A DNA stretch of 64,000 nt from Saccharothrix sp. NRRL B-16314 (GCF_000716595.1 NZ_JNXC01000003.1:535384-599383), one strand, 5' to 3'; counted from the stretch's first letter, positions 7,750 through 17,583 are shown. Notes: generated by a model from the letters alone, not told the origin. A program made the numbers and translations.

Positions 7750-10497
7750 ATGCGCGGTGATCGCGGAGCGGCGGCCGGTTACGACGCGTTCATGTCGTAC
7801 AGCCACGCGCACGACGGCAGGCTGGCGCCGCTGTTCCAGCGCGAGGTGGAGCGGTTCGCCAAGCGGTGGAACCAGAGCCGGGCGCTGCGGGTGTTCCGGG
7901 ACGACGCGAACCTCGTCGCGAGCGCCGCCCTGTGGCCCTCGATCGTCGCGGCGATGTCCGCGTCCCGGTGGTTCGTGCTGATGGCGTCACCCGACGCGGC
8001 GAGGTCGCCGTGGGTGGACGCCGAGGTCGCGTGGTGGCTGGAGCACCGGTCGGTCGACACCCTGCTGATCGTGGTCACGGCGGGTGACGTCGTGTGGGGG
8101 CCTGGTGGCGTCGACCGGACGGCTTCCACGGCGCTGCCGCCGTCGCTGGTGGCGGCGCTCGCGGTGGAACCGCGGTGGGTCGACCTGCGCGCCCTGGACA
8201 CCGCCGAGGAGGTCGACTGGGCCGATCCGCGGTTGCAGGACCGGGTGGCCGACGTCGCCGGCGCGATCCGCGGTGTCTCGAAGGACGCCGTCGTCGGCGA
8301 GCACGTCCGGCAGCACCGGCGCACCATGCGACTGGCCCGCGGCGGCGCGACCGCGTTGGCCGTGCTGCTGGTCGCGGCCCTGGTCGCCGCGGCCGTGGCG
8401 GTGTGGCAGAACCGGGAGGCCACCCGGCAGGCTCGGATCGCCACCGCACGGCAGTTGGCCGCCACCGCGCTGTCCGAAGTGGACAACCAGCTCGACCTCG
8501 CGCAGCTCCTGGCGGTCGAGGCGCACCGGATGAGCCCCGACGACCCGCAGACGCGGGCGGCGCTGTTCCAGGTGTTCGCCGCGAGCCCGTACCTGAAGCG
8601 GCACCGGCAGGTCGGCCGTCCGGTGAGCGTGATCGGCGGCGGGGAGTCCGTCGCGGTCGCGGGCACGGCGGACGGGCACCTCGTGCGCTGGGACGTGCGG
8701 GACGACCGGACCACGTCCACCGCGGTCGGGGAACGGGCCGTCACCGCGGTGGCCGCATCCGACGACGGTGGGGTGATCGCGGCGGCCGACGGCACCACCG
8801 TGGTCTTGTGGCGCGGCGACGACGGGAAACCCGAGCAGGTCTTCGAGGGCGCGGCGAGCGGCGTGGCCGTGTCACCGTCCGGGAAGACCGTAGCGGTGGT
8901 GGGAGGCGACGCGCCCTTCGACGACGGACCGTTGCCGCTGGTGGTGGTCGACGGGGCCACTGGTGCCGAACTCCGGCGCACCACCCTCCCCTCCGCGCCC
9001 GGCCACCTCGCGCTGCCCGACGACAAGACCCTGATGATCAGCACGGGCGCCGGCTCGTGGCAGCGACGGGCGGTGGCGGACTTCCGCCCACTCGGGGACT
9101 CCGAGACCGGTGCCGGCACCCCTGCGGCTTCCTTCTGCTGCGGCTACTCCCGCAACGGCGCGTACTTCGCCTGGTCGAAGTTCGCGGACTTCCACGTCCA
9201 CCCCCAGTCCACCACTCCGGACCGCGGCGTCCTCGCCGGCTCGTCGCTGCCCATCGAGGAGCCGGAAGAGTTCGCGGTGAGCAACGACGGCAAGATGCTC
9301 GCGGCGGCGGGCGGCGAAGTCCTCTACGTGCAGGGGAACCTGCGGCGACCGATCCCGCAACGGCTGCCGGGCGCGGGCCGGGTCACCGGGCTCACGTTCC
9401 TCGACGCCGAGCGGCTGGTGTCCGGCAGCGGGTCCGCGCTGATCCTGTGGGACCTCACGCAGGTCTCCCGGGCGTTGGCGGGCCCGCCGAGCGCCGCGCC
9501 CGACTCCAGCAACGCGGGTCCGCCGCCGAGGGTGGCGCTGTCACCGGACGGCCGGTGGGTGGCGAGCGCCGGTGAGGGCGAGGACGTGCTCGTCCACGAT
9601 GTCGCCGAACAGCGGGACCTGCCCGTCCAGCACGCGGTGCCGAACGCGCTGCCGGTGTGGTCGGCGGACAGCCGGACGCTGGTGCTGCTGGGCGACGACG
9701 GCGGGCACGACGCGACCCTGTGGTCGGAAGGCGGCGCCTACCGGGGCTGGCCGCGGCAGGTCGGGGGCCGGGTCTTCGCCGCCGCCGCTTCGCCCGACGG
9801 GCGGTCCCTGGTCTCGGTCGGAGAGGCGGGGGTCGTGGAGCGTGACCCGGCCGACGGCGACGTCCGGCTGCACGTGGCCGTCGAGGGCCTGGCCGAGGGC
9901 GGGGGATCGGAGCGGCAGTGGACGGCGTCCGTCCGGCCGGACGCCGGGTTCGCGGCCGTGATCGACGGGAACGGGTCGGTGCACGTCGTCGACGTCGAGG
10001 CTGAGGAGAGCCGGGTGCTCCCGCGGGCCGGCGCGAACGCCGTCACCTACGGACCGGACCACCTGGTGGTGCAGTACGAGGACTCCGGCATCGAGGTGTG
10101 GAACGCGGACGCGTCCGAACGGCTGCGCGTCGAAGCCGCCGACGCGGGCTACCAGCGCGCGATGGCGGTGGTGGCCGAGCACGGCCTGCTGGCCAGGATC
10201 ACCGCGCAGGGCACGGTCGTGCTGTCCGATGTGGCCACCGGCGGACCGCTCGGCGTCGTGGCCCTGCCCATGCCGGAGCGGTCGACCGGCGCGCCGCCGT
10301 GGGGCTCCACCACGGTCGTGGCCGGTGGTCGCGGCCTCGCCACCGCCACGTCGTCCGGCGCGGTGGTCCGGTGGGAACCGGACCCGGCCCGGTGGCGCGG
10401 TTCCGCGTGCGCCACCGCCGGCCGGGACCTGACCGCCGACGAGTGGCGCGGCTACGTGGACCTCGACCCGCCGGAAAACCTCGACTGCGCAAGGTGA
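7750..10497 (+). CDS. Membrane-anchored TIR-domain protein with C-terminal beta-propeller
   Basis: A 915-aa protein. Residues 11-175 form a TIR-type domain: YDAFMSYSHAHD is box 1, and SPWVDAEVAWW carries Glu92 at the position of the catalytic glutamate of TIR NADases. One membrane helix follows at about 197-218 (ATALAVLLVAALVAAAVAVW). A coiled segment with ARQLAATAL repeats leads to roughly 600 residues of WD40/PQQ-like blades (SPDGRWVASAG, SPDGRSLVSVG, WDVRDD). The TIR and N-terminus should be cytosolic, which would put the propeller outside if the single helix is the only one. Such fusions are frequent in actinomycetes; the function is not established. Signalling or NAD+-based defence is plausible. 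Start ATG 7750 is preferred over upstream codons, with a weak ribosome site. Confidence 0.75.
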   Translation: MRGDRGAAAGYDAFMSYSHAHDGRLAPLFQREVERFAKRWNQSRALRVFRDDANLVASAALWPSIVAAMSASRWFVLMASPDAARSPWVDAEVAWWLEHRSVDTLLIVVTAGDVVWGPGGVDRTASTALPPSLVAALAVEPRWVDLRALDTAEEVDWADPRLQDRVADVAGAIRGVSKDAVVGEHVRQHRRTMRLARGGATALAVLLVAALVAAAVAVWQNREATRQARIATARQLAATALSEVDNQLDLAQLLAVEAHRMSPDDPQTRAALFQVFAASPYLKRHRQVGRPVSVIGGGESVAVAGTADGHLVRWDVRDDRTTSTAVGERAVTAVAASDDGGVIAAADGTTVVLWRGDDGKPEQVFEGAASGVAVSPSGKTVAVVGGDAPFDDGPLPLVVVDGATGAELRRTTLPSAPGHLALPDDKTLMISTGAGSWQRRAVADFRPLGDSETGAGTPAASFCCGYSRNGAYFAWSKFADFHVHPQSTTPDRGVLAGSSLPIEEPEEFAVSNDGKMLAAAGGEVLYVQGNLRRPIPQRLPGAGRVTGLTFLDAERLVSGSGSALILWDLTQVSRALAGPPSAAPDSSNAGPPPRVALSPDGRWVASAGEGEDVLVHDVAEQRDLPVQHAVPNALPVWSADSRTLVLLGDDGGHDATLWSEGGAYRGWPRQVGGRVFAAAASPDGRSLVSVGEAGVVERDPADGDVRLHVAVEGLAEGGGSERQWTASVRPDAGFAAVIDGNGSVHVVDVEAEESRVLPRAGANAVTYGPDHLVVQYEDSGIEVWNADASERLRVEAADAGYQRAMAVVAEHGLLARITAQGTVVLSDVATGGPLGVVALPMPERSTGAPPWGSTTVVAGGRGLATATSSGAVVRWEPDPARWRGSACATAGRDLTADEWRGYVDLDPPENLDCAR

Positions 10498-10593
10498 TCC
10501 CGGGAAAAGTCCTGTCCGAAGCAGACCTCCGCCTGGGAGTATGCGCGCACCAGACGCGGCACGCCGCCCGTCGCACACACCCCAAAGGTGGAC

Positions 10594-12936
10594 ATGAGAT
10601 CGTCCGGAAGACCGGGGCGCACCGCGCGCACCGGAGTGCTCGTCGCTGCCCTGATCGGCAGCCTCGCGGTGGTGCCCGGCACCGCCGCCGCGGCCCAGAG
10701 CCCGAACTGGGCCACGCAGAACTCGACGAAGTGGCTCAGCACCGACTCCCGCACCCCGGACGTGGCCGTCACCACCGGTGACGCCCGCGTCGGCTCGTGG
10801 CGGGACGCCGAGGGCAAGCACCACATCGCCAAGTCCTACTTCACGTTCGACCTCACCCGGTTCACGGGCACGCAGCTGTTCACCGCGTCGATCCGCACGC
10901 CGGAGCTCGCCGCGAACGACTGCGCCAAGCCGCGGGCGACCGAGGTGTGGGTCGTGGAGCCGTCGGACGCGATCACGTGGGCGAACCAGCCGCGTGAAGT
11001 GGTCCGGGTGGCCGGTCCCACGGGCCCGGACGGGTGCACGACGCCGTGGCTCAACTGGAACGTCCTCGACGTGGTCAAGCAGGCCGTCGCGGAGGGCCGC
11101 ACGTCCCTCACCGTCGCAGTCCGCGTCGCCGAGGAGTTCCAGGGTGATGTGGCCTACGGCCGCACCCACAACGCGTTCGCGGTCCTGAACACCACGTTCA
11201 ACACACCGCCCGCGACGCCGACCAACCTGCAGGTCGAGCACCAGCCCTGCACCGGCGAGCCGATGTACTTCGCCGGCACACGGCCGTTCGTGTCCGCCAG
11301 GGCGAGCGACCCGGACGGCACCTACGGGCTGGACGGACGGCTGGCGTTCTGGCCGGTGGACGCGCCGGACCGGCGCGTCGAGGTCCGGACCCAGGGCGGG
11401 GACCGGGTGACCGGCTGGTTCCCCGAGGGCATGATCCAGGACGGCGGCACCTACGCCTTCGCCGCCCGCGCGGAGGACGGTTTCGCCAACTCCGAGTGGT
11501 CCGCGCCGTGCGTGTTCACGTCCGACCTCACGGCGCCGGCGAAGGCGCCGACGGTCACCTCCACGGTGTACCGGGAGGACGGCGGCCCGCCCGGTGACGG
11601 CGGCGACGGCATCCCGGGCGACTTCACGTTCAGCGCCGACGGCGACCAGGACGTGGTGGCGTTCGACTACTCGGGACCAGGCATCCAGGGCGGCCGGGTG
11701 GCCGCCGACCAGCCGGGCGGTTCCGCCACGGTGACGGTCACCCCCACCACCGACGGACCGGTCTCCATCCAGGTCAGCGGCATCGACCGCGTGGGCTACC
11801 GGTCACCGGCCCGGACCTACCGGTACTGGGTGCGGTCCACGGCTCCGTCGGTGGAGATGCCGCTGTTCGAGATCGGCGAGCCGCGGGACGTCGTGCTCAC
11901 CGCGACCCAGCCCGGTGCGACGGCGTTCGTCTACCAGCTCGACGGTGGTGCCGAGCAGACGGTGCCGGTCGGCGAGGACGGCACGGGCCGCGTGACGCTC
12001 GTGTTCCCCGAGCCCGGACCGAACAGCCACCACTTCCTGGTGTGGACGGTCGACGCCACCGGCTTCAAGTCGGGCGCCTACGACCAGCACCTCTACGTCG
12101 ACCAGGCGCAGCCGTGGGTGGACGTCGACCCGTGGTGGGGCGTCGTCGGGGAGAAGCGGGTCTTCACCGTCTCGCCGAACCGGACCGGTGTCGTGTCGTA
12201 CGTGTACCGGATCGGCGGGGAACCGGAGGTGTCGGTGCCCGCCGCGCCGGACGGCTCGCTGACCTTCGAGTACACCCCGACCGTCGCGGGCGAGGTCACC
12301 GTGCTGGTGGCGAGCGTCAACGGCGCGGGCATCCGCTCCGGCTGGGGCGAGAGCGGCGTCTACGCGGACGCGCCCGCGCCGACCGTGACCAGCGCCGAGT
12401 ACCCCGGGTACCCGGAAGGCGGCGGTCCCGGCGTCACCGGCACCTTCACGTTCTCCTCGCCGTACCTGCCGGTGGTCTCGTACCGGTACGCGTTCGCCGG
12501 CGGGGCGGAGCAAGCGGTGCCGGCGGGCGACGAGGGCACGGCATCGGTCCAGTGGACGCCCACGAATCCCGGCTTCCACTCGGTGCGGGTCCGCGGCGTG
12601 ACCGCGACGGGCGTCGAGACGGACGAGGCGTACTTCTCGTTCCGGGTCAAGGCATTCCCACCGGCGGTGACCAGCCCGCAGTTCCCGGACGGCGGTCCGT
12701 CGACCGCCAAGGTGGGGCAGCCGGTCGAGTTCACCGTCACCCCGGCGCTGCCCGGTTCGCACGAGGTGCTGTGGTCGATCGCGTTCACCCCGCCGCAGGT
12801 CGTGCCGGTCGGTCCGGACGGCAAGGCGACGTTCACCTACACGCCCCTCGGGTCGTTCCAGCTCACCGTGTCGAGCCGGACGCCCGGAGGCGCCGTGTCG
12901 GGTGACGTGACCCGCTCGTACTACGTGCAGCCGTGA
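10594..12936 (+). CDS. Large secreted protein with DNRLRE-like N-terminal domain and Ig-like repeats
   Basis: A 780-aa exported protein. A signal peptide (RTARTGVLVAALIGSLAVV..., cleavage near TAAAA) precedes a ~170-residue beta domain (SYFTFDLTRF..., NWNVLDVVKQ), which resembles the DNRLRE/disaggregatase-like domains of surface proteins. The rest contains repeated ~90-residue Ig/FN3-like units, each with a pattern such as VSYVYRIGG...VPAAPDGSLTFEYTP. ATG 10594 follows AAGGTGG; GTG 10588 is an alternative. It probably acts in the cell envelope or medium as a binding or adhesion protein. No catalytic site is visible. Confidence 0.65.
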   Translation: MRSSGRPGRTARTGVLVAALIGSLAVVPGTAAAAQSPNWATQNSTKWLSTDSRTPDVAVTTGDARVGSWRDAEGKHHIAKSYFTFDLTRFTGTQLFTASIRTPELAANDCAKPRATEVWVVEPSDAITWANQPREVVRVAGPTGPDGCTTPWLNWNVLDVVKQAVAEGRTSLTVAVRVAEEFQGDVAYGRTHNAFAVLNTTFNTPPATPTNLQVEHQPCTGEPMYFAGTRPFVSARASDPDGTYGLDGRLAFWPVDAPDRRVEVRTQGGDRVTGWFPEGMIQDGGTYAFAARAEDGFANSEWSAPCVFTSDLTAPAKAPTVTSTVYREDGGPPGDGGDGIPGDFTFSADGDQDVVAFDYSGPGIQGGRVAADQPGGSATVTVTPTTDGPVSIQVSGIDRVGYRSPARTYRYWVRSTAPSVEMPLFEIGEPRDVVLTATQPGATAFVYQLDGGAEQTVPVGEDGTGRVTLVFPEPGPNSHHFLVWTVDATGFKSGAYDQHLYVDQAQPWVDVDPWWGVVGEKRVFTVSPNRTGVVSYVYRIGGEPEVSVPAAPDGSLTFEYTPTVAGEVTVLVASVNGAGIRSGWGESGVYADAPAPTVTSAEYPGYPEGGGPGVTGTFTFSSPYLPVVSYRYAFAGGAEQAVPAGDEGTASVQWTPTNPGFHSVRVRGVTATGVETDEAYFSFRVKAFPPAVTSPQFPDGGPSTAKVGQPVEFTVTPALPGSHEVLWSIAFTPPQVVPVGPDGKATFTYTPLGSFQLTVSSRTPGGAVSGDVTRSYYVQP

Positions 12937-12937
12937 C

Positions 12938-12972
12938 GGTGTGGCCCGTCGGTTCGACCGGCGGGCCACACC
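12938..12972. terminator. Bidirectional terminator between convergent genes
   Basis: GGTGTGGCCCG (12938-12948) pairs perfectly with CGGGCCACACC (12962-12972), and the stem continues inward through CGGT/ACCG to a TCG loop. It serves the secreted-repeat gene and the GH43 operon. Confidence 0.75.
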
Positions 12973-12978
12973 CCGGCC

Positions 12979-14352
12979 CTACTGGACGCTCGGCCAGCCC
13001 GCCGAGTCGTAGACGAGGCGGTTGATGCCGAGCAGCGACGCTCCGCTGTCGGCGTAGTAGTGGTAGACCAGCAGATCACCGTCGGTGTCGGCGAGCACCG
13101 CCTGGTGGCCCGGACCGTGGATGCTGCCGTGCGAAGCCAGGATCTGAGTGCCGCCACCGGAGTTCATGGTGACGCCGTTGCGGTCGTGGTACGGGCCGGT
13201 GACGCTGGTGGAACGGCCCACCATCACCCGGTACGTGCTGGACGCGCCCTGGCAGCACCGGTCGAACGAGACGTACTGGTAGTAGTACGACCCGCGCTTG
13301 AAGATGAACGGCGCCTCGATCGCGCCACCGCCCCGGCCGGCGATGGCCAGGAACGTGCTGTTGAGCCGCAGCCCGGTCGACGGGTTCAGCTCGATCATCT
13401 TGATGCCGGACCAGAACGAGCCGAAGCTCAGCCACCACCGGCCCTGGTCGTCCACGACGAGGTTGCCGTCGATGGCGTTCCAGTCGTCGCTCGTGCGCGA
13501 TTCGATCACCAGACCGCGGTGGGTCCAGGTGCCGGCGTCGCCGCTCGGGCTGGTGGCCAGGAAGATCGCTGACCGGTTCGAGCCGAACGACGAAGCCGAG
13601 TAGTACATGTAGTACTGGCCGTTGCGGTACGAGATGTCCGGTGCCCAGAGGTTGCGCCCGCCGTTGGTGTAGGTCGTGGTCCACGACGCGCCGCCGGGGA
13701 ACGCCTGGCCCGCGTTGCGGAACGCGGTCCGGTCGGCCGACGTCTTCAGCGCGATGTTGTCGCCGGTGTGCGCGACCAGGTAGCCGCCGGTGGGCCGCTT
13801 GACCGCGGTCGGGTCGTGCACGCCGATGTCACCGGTGACGTATCCGGGGTTCGGGTAGCCGGCCGACCCCGTGGACCACTTCTGGTTGGGCGTGCCGGTG
13901 CACGTCCACAGGATGACCCTGGTGCCGTTGGCGGTGCCGTGGTCCAGCACGTCCAGGCACAGGCCGGAGTTCGTCGCGGTGACGGAGCCGTCGCCGTTGA
14001 GCCGGAACTTCTGGTTCGCCGCGCCGGTGCAGGTCCAGATCACCAGCCGGGTGCCGGCCGTGGTGCCGTGGTCGTAGGCGTCGAGGCAGCGCGTGTCGTC
14101 GAACGTCCGCAGCTCACCGCCGGAGGTGAAGTGCCAGCCCTGGTTCGCCTGCCCGTTGCAGTCCCAGATGGACACTTCCGTGCCCGGGGCGGTGTTGTTG
14201 CCGACCACGTCCAGGCAACGTCCGGACCCGGTGCCCACCAGCGGTGAGCCGATGACGGCCGACGCCGCGGGCGCCGTGACCAGTGCCGCTGCCAGCGCGG
14301 CCACCAACAACGCGGCTCTGCCGAGCCGAATGGTGCTTCTTGCGGTGGACAT
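12979..14352 (-). CDS. Secreted endo-arabinanase-type GH43 with N-terminal CBM13 (ricin-B lectin)
   Basis: A 457-aa exported enzyme. After a signal peptide (cut near ASA-VIG) comes one beta-trefoil CBM13 with three QxW-type repeats (NQGWHF, NQKFRL, NQKW; about residues 35-165). The catalytic five-bladed propeller follows, with the GH43 acids in HDPTAV (base), IDGNLVVDD (pKa modulator) and GAIEAPFIF (acid). The sequence resembles GH43 endo-1,5-alpha-L-arabinanases. ATG 14352 follows GGGAGGA. It is the third gene of a three-GH43 operon, 23 bp after the second, and should cut arabinan backbones or side chains outside the cell. Confidence 0.85.
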   Translation of the reverse strand: MSTARSTIRLGRAALLVAALAAALVTAPAASAVIGSPLVGTGSGRCLDVVGNNTAPGTEVSIWDCNGQANQGWHFTSGGELRTFDDTRCLDAYDHGTTAGTRLVIWTCTGAANQKFRLNGDGSVTATNSGLCLDVLDHGTANGTRVILWTCTGTPNQKWSTGSAGYPNPGYVTGDIGVHDPTAVKRPTGGYLVAHTGDNIALKTSADRTAFRNAGQAFPGGASWTTTYTNGGRNLWAPDISYRNGQYYMYYSASSFGSNRSAIFLATSPSGDAGTWTHRGLVIESRTSDDWNAIDGNLVVDDQGRWWLSFGSFWSGIKMIELNPSTGLRLNSTFLAIAGRGGGAIEAPFIFKRGSYYYQYVSFDRCCQGASSTYRVMVGRSTSVTGPYHDRNGVTMNSGGGTQILASHGSIHGPGHQAVLADTDGDLLVYHYYADSGASLLGINRLVYDSAGWPSVQ

Positions 14353-14375
14353 CCATTCCTCCCGGAGAACTGCGG

Positions 14376-15743
14376 TCAGTAGCCGATCTGGAACGTGGCG
14401 TCGGCGCGGTCCGCCGCGGTGCCGATGGGGTCGATGCGCAGGACGTAGTCGGCGTGCCGGAGGTGCCGGTCGGGGAAGTTGTGCGACCGGAACGACGTCC
14501 AGGCGCTGTTCGCCAGGCCGGCGACCCGGTGGAACGTGGCGTCCGCCGCGAACGTCGCCGAGCCGTCGTCGGCGGCGAGACCGACGACGTAACCGGCGTG
14601 CCGCAGGTACCGGTCCGGGAAGTTGACCGAGCGGAAGGAGACGCCGCTTGAGGACGCCAAGCCCGGCACCAGGCGCCACTGGGAGTCCTGGTAGGGGTCG
14701 AACGGGTACGGGTCGATGCGGGCCGCGTTGTCCGCGTGCCGGATCAGGTGGTCCGGGAAGTTGTAGGACTTGATCCTGTTCCACGCCGGCGTGCCCCACC
14801 GGGACAGCAGGTTGGCGTGCTCGGTCGCGGTGATCGGGCAGATGGTGGGGTGCTTCGCGTTCAGCGGCTGGGTGTACTGCGCCTTCGTGAGCGGCGTCCA
14901 GCCGTTGGAGTTGACGTCGCCGCTGCGCCACGCGTACAGCTCGCCGTTGACCGGGGAGAACGAGTCACCCCACAGCCACCACTCGTTGCGGTCGTTGGCC
15001 TTCACCACGATCGGCGCCTCGATGCCGCCGTTCACCACGCCGCTGGTGTAGGTGGTGAAGCTGCGCGGGTTCAGCGTGCCGGAGCGCGCCCCGTACAGGC
15101 GCCCGTCGGCGAAGCTCTTGTAGTACAGGAAGTTCGTCCCGCCGCCGACGTGCACGGTGGCGTCGAGGACGTTGAAGCCGGGGTCGAAGAAGAGCTGCGG
15201 CGAGCCGACGTTAACGAAATCGGTGGTGTAGTTGACCCAGATGCCGTCACGGCCGCCGCTGTTGGCGGAGTAGACGATGCCGTACTGGCCGCGGGCGGCG
15301 TCCCAGAACGCCTCGGGCGCCCACGTGTGGGTCGGCATGGAGTGCATCTTCAGCCTGCGGTAGCCCGTGAACGACCGCAGGTCCGCGGAGTCCCAGGCGT
15401 GGATGTACTGGTTCTGCCGGGTGAAGTCGGTGCCGGTCAGGTCGGTCGCCAGGACCACGAACCCGCCGCCCTGCTTGCGCATGATGAACGGGTCGCGCAG
15501 ACCACCCGTGCCCGCGGTGGGCGTGGCGACCGGGTTGTTCTGGTTCAACGGGGTCCAGGTGAGGCCGTCGGTGCTGACCGCCAGGTGCAGCGCGTACCGG
15601 TCGGCGAGCTTCGACGGCGACTCGGTGAAGTAGCCCATCACGTAGGCGGAATCGCCCGGAGCGGCCTGCGCGGTCAGGCGGGACGCCCCCGTGAGGGCGA
15701 CCGCGGACAAGCCGCCGGCCAGGAACGTGCGTCGTTGCAGCAT
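14376..15743 (-). CDS. Secreted GH43 arabinofuranosidase-type enzyme with AbfB (CBM42) domain, Tat signal
   Basis: A 455-aa protein. MLQRRTFLAGGLSAVALTG is a twin-arginine signal (RRTFL), so it is exported folded. The GH43 propeller (about 35-320) shows GLRDPFIM, VLDATVHV and GGIEAPIVV for the three acids. The C-terminal ~135 residues are an AbfB beta-trefoil with three IKSYNFPDHLIRH-type repeats, which binds arabinofuranose side chains. ATG 15743 follows AAGGACG. It probably removes arabinose from arabinoxylan or arabinan. It is the middle gene of the GH43 operon. Confidence 0.85.
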   Translation of the reverse strand: MLQRRTFLAGGLSAVALTGASRLTAQAAPGDSAYVMGYFTESPSKLADRYALHLAVSTDGLTWTPLNQNNPVATPTAGTGGLRDPFIMRKQGGGFVVLATDLTGTDFTRQNQYIHAWDSADLRSFTGYRRLKMHSMPTHTWAPEAFWDAARGQYGIVYSANSGGRDGIWVNYTTDFVNVGSPQLFFDPGFNVLDATVHVGGGTNFLYYKSFADGRLYGARSGTLNPRSFTTYTSGVVNGGIEAPIVVKANDRNEWWLWGDSFSPVNGELYAWRSGDVNSNGWTPLTKAQYTQPLNAKHPTICPITATEHANLLSRWGTPAWNRIKSYNFPDHLIRHADNAARIDPYPFDPYQDSQWRLVPGLASSSGVSFRSVNFPDRYLRHAGYVVGLAADDGSATFAADATFHRVAGLANSAWTSFRSHNFPDRHLRHADYVLRIDPIGTAADRADATFQIGY

Positions 15744-15811
15744 GGACGTCCTTGTCCACTGGGAGGGGGTGGTGGCCGGCGGCGGGAGACGTGCCGCCGG
15801 CCACCGGGCAG

Positions 15812-15888
15812 GGGGTGGTTCGGCCAGGGGTGGTTCCGTCAGGGGTGGTTCGGCCAGGAGGTGGTCTCGGTCAGGAGGTGGGTTCGCC
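15812..15888. repeat. Tandem 15-17-bp repeat between two GH43 genes
   Basis: About five units based on GGGGTGGTTCGGCCA (15812, 15827, 15842, then divergent copies at 15857 and 15874). The last copy runs into the 3' end of the GH43 gene at 15871 and encodes its final residues. Replication slippage is the simplest origin. Confidence 0.6.
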
Positions 15889-17337
15889 GGACGGCGCGGC
15901 GAGCTGGGTGCCGAGCCGGACCGGTGTGCCGAAGTTCGGCGTTCCGTCGGAGTTCCAGGTGAACTTCTGGGCACGCGTGGAGCGGTTCATGTCGCAGCCG
16001 CCGGACGCCGAGTCGTTGGCGTGGTAGACGATCCAGTCCTCGGTGCCGTCGGGCGACTTGAAGAACCCGTTGTGGCCCGGTGCGAACACGCCGTTGCCGT
16101 CGTTGCGCTGGAACACCGGGTTCGGGGACTTCGTCCAGTGCGACCGGTTGAGCGGATCGCTGCCGGTCAGCGTGAGCAGGCCCAGCTTGTAGTCCGGGCC
16201 CCAGCACGCGCTGGCCGAGTACACGATCATCGTGCGACCGTTGCGGTACAGCGGTTCCGCGCCTTCGTTGACCGGAGCGGTCTGCCGTTCCCACGCCAGC
16301 GTCGGCTGGCTGATCGTGCGCCGCGCGCCGCTGATCGTGTACGGGTTGGACAGCGGTGTGATGGTGAGCGACTGGGTGCCGTCCATCGCGCTGCCCATCA
16401 GGTACAGCCGCCCGTTGTGCTGGAGGATGCTCGGGTCGAGCTCCCACGTGCTGCCGAGGTCGGCCTTGAACGTGTACGGGCCCATCGGGTCGGAGCCGGC
16501 GCTCTCGATCACGTGCAGCCGCTGCGTGGGGTTGTAGTCCGACACGTTCTGCCCGGCCACGTAGTACAGGTACCAGCGGCCGTTGAGCAGGAAGAACTCC
16601 GGCGCCCACATGTTGCAGCACCCGTTGGACCGGCCCGCCAGGTTGAAGATCACCTGGTCGGCCGCGGTGGACAGCCCGGCCAGCGTCCGCGACCGGCGCA
16701 TCGTGATGGTCGAGTTCCACGTCGTCGTGGCCAGGTAGTAGTAGCCGTTGTGGTACTGGAGCCACGGGTCGGGGCCGTTGCGCTTGATCGGGTTGGTGAA
16801 CGTGCCCGGCGCGGGCGCACCGAGCTTCACCAGCTGCCACTGCTGGTTCGTGCCACCGGTGTCGGGCCACTGGATGAGCTGCGCGCCGTCGGCGGTGGAG
16901 AAGTCGAGCACGTCGACGGCCTTGCCGCTGTTGCGGTTGACCAACCGGACGAACCCGCCCGCCGAGTCGGCCAACCGGAACTGCTGGTTCGTCGCGCCGC
17001 GGTCGGTCCACTGGATGACGTTCGCGCGGTCGGCGGTCGAGCCGCCCTCGATGTCGAGGACCTTGCCGCTGTGCACGGACCTCAGCCGGTAGTAGCCGTC
17101 ACCGGAGTCCAGGAACTTCCACTGCTGCCACGCGCCGTCGTTGCGCGTGTACTGCGAGATCCGCGCGCCGTCGTTGGTCGCGAGGTCGTAGACGTCCAGC
17201 GCCTTGCCGCTGTTGCGGTTGACCAGCACGTACGTCGCGCTGGTGTCGACCACGGCGGCGGACGCCGACTGCGGCAGGGCGATCACACCACCGCCGAGCA
17301 GGACCGCCGTCGTGGCGAGGGCGAGGGCCGATCTCAT
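15871..17337 (-). CDS. Secreted GH43 alpha-L-arabinofuranosidase-type enzyme with N-terminal CBM13
   Basis: A 488-aa exported protein. A signal peptide ends near ASAA. A CBM13 ricin-type trefoil (about 32-170) has repeats such as NRNSGKALDVYD and QQWQLV. The GH43 catalytic propeller starts at NGPDPWLQY (base Asp); LDPSILQHN and NEGAEPLYR hold the other acids. Closest by eye to GH43 arabinofuranosidases of streptomycetes. ATG 17337 follows AAGGAGA. It is the first gene of the operon, so the two upstream LacI-type operators should control all three enzymes. Confidence 0.85.
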   Translation of the reverse strand: MRSALALATTAVLLGGGVIALPQSASAAVVDTSATYVLVNRNSGKALDVYDLATNDGARISQYTRNDGAWQQWKFLDSGDGYYRLRSVHSGKVLDIEGGSTADRANVIQWTDRGATNQQFRLADSAGGFVRLVNRNSGKAVDVLDFSTADGAQLIQWPDTGGTNQQWQLVKLGAPAPGTFTNPIKRNGPDPWLQYHNGYYYLATTTWNSTITMRRSRTLAGLSTAADQVIFNLAGRSNGCCNMWAPEFFLLNGRWYLYYVAGQNVSDYNPTQRLHVIESAGSDPMGPYTFKADLGSTWELDPSILQHNGRLYLMGSAMDGTQSLTITPLSNPYTISGARRTISQPTLAWERQTAPVNEGAEPLYRNGRTMIVYSASACWGPDYKLGLLTLTGSDPLNRSHWTKSPNPVFQRNDGNGVFAPGHNGFFKSPDGTEDWIVYHANDSASGGCDMNRSTRAQKFTWNSDGTPNFGTPVRLGTQLAAPSGEPTS

Positions 17338-17453
17338 GTTGTTTCTCCTTGCGCCGTTGCAGGGAACGAGGTGATCGGATGTCAACCGGTTGCCCGACCA
17401 GCGGTGGTCGGGCGGGCGGAGACGGCGGCGTGGAGTGCTGCGGTGCCAAGGCC

Positions 17454-17467
17454 TGTTAACGCTAACA
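17454..17467. promoter_or_regulatory. LacI-type operator 1 (hemicellulase operon)
   Basis: TGTTAACGCTAACA is a near-perfect palindrome with the central CG typical of LacI-family repressor sites, about 115 bp upstream of the first GH43 gene. Confidence 0.55.
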
Positions 17468-17583
17468 GCAGAAGTTGGCGAACTTCAACAGGCAAATGGT
17501 CGCGCTGCTGCGTTCGGCCTAGTAGGGCGGCTGTACGGCGGTTTTGTCTTCGTTGTGGCCGATTTCTGGGGATAGCGCCGATC

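Noticed and set aside
14353..14931. N-terminal extension of the GH43 arabinanase frame (650 aa)
   Set aside because: The extra part overlaps the upstream GH43 gene; a signal peptide and GGGAGGA site mark the real start at 14352.
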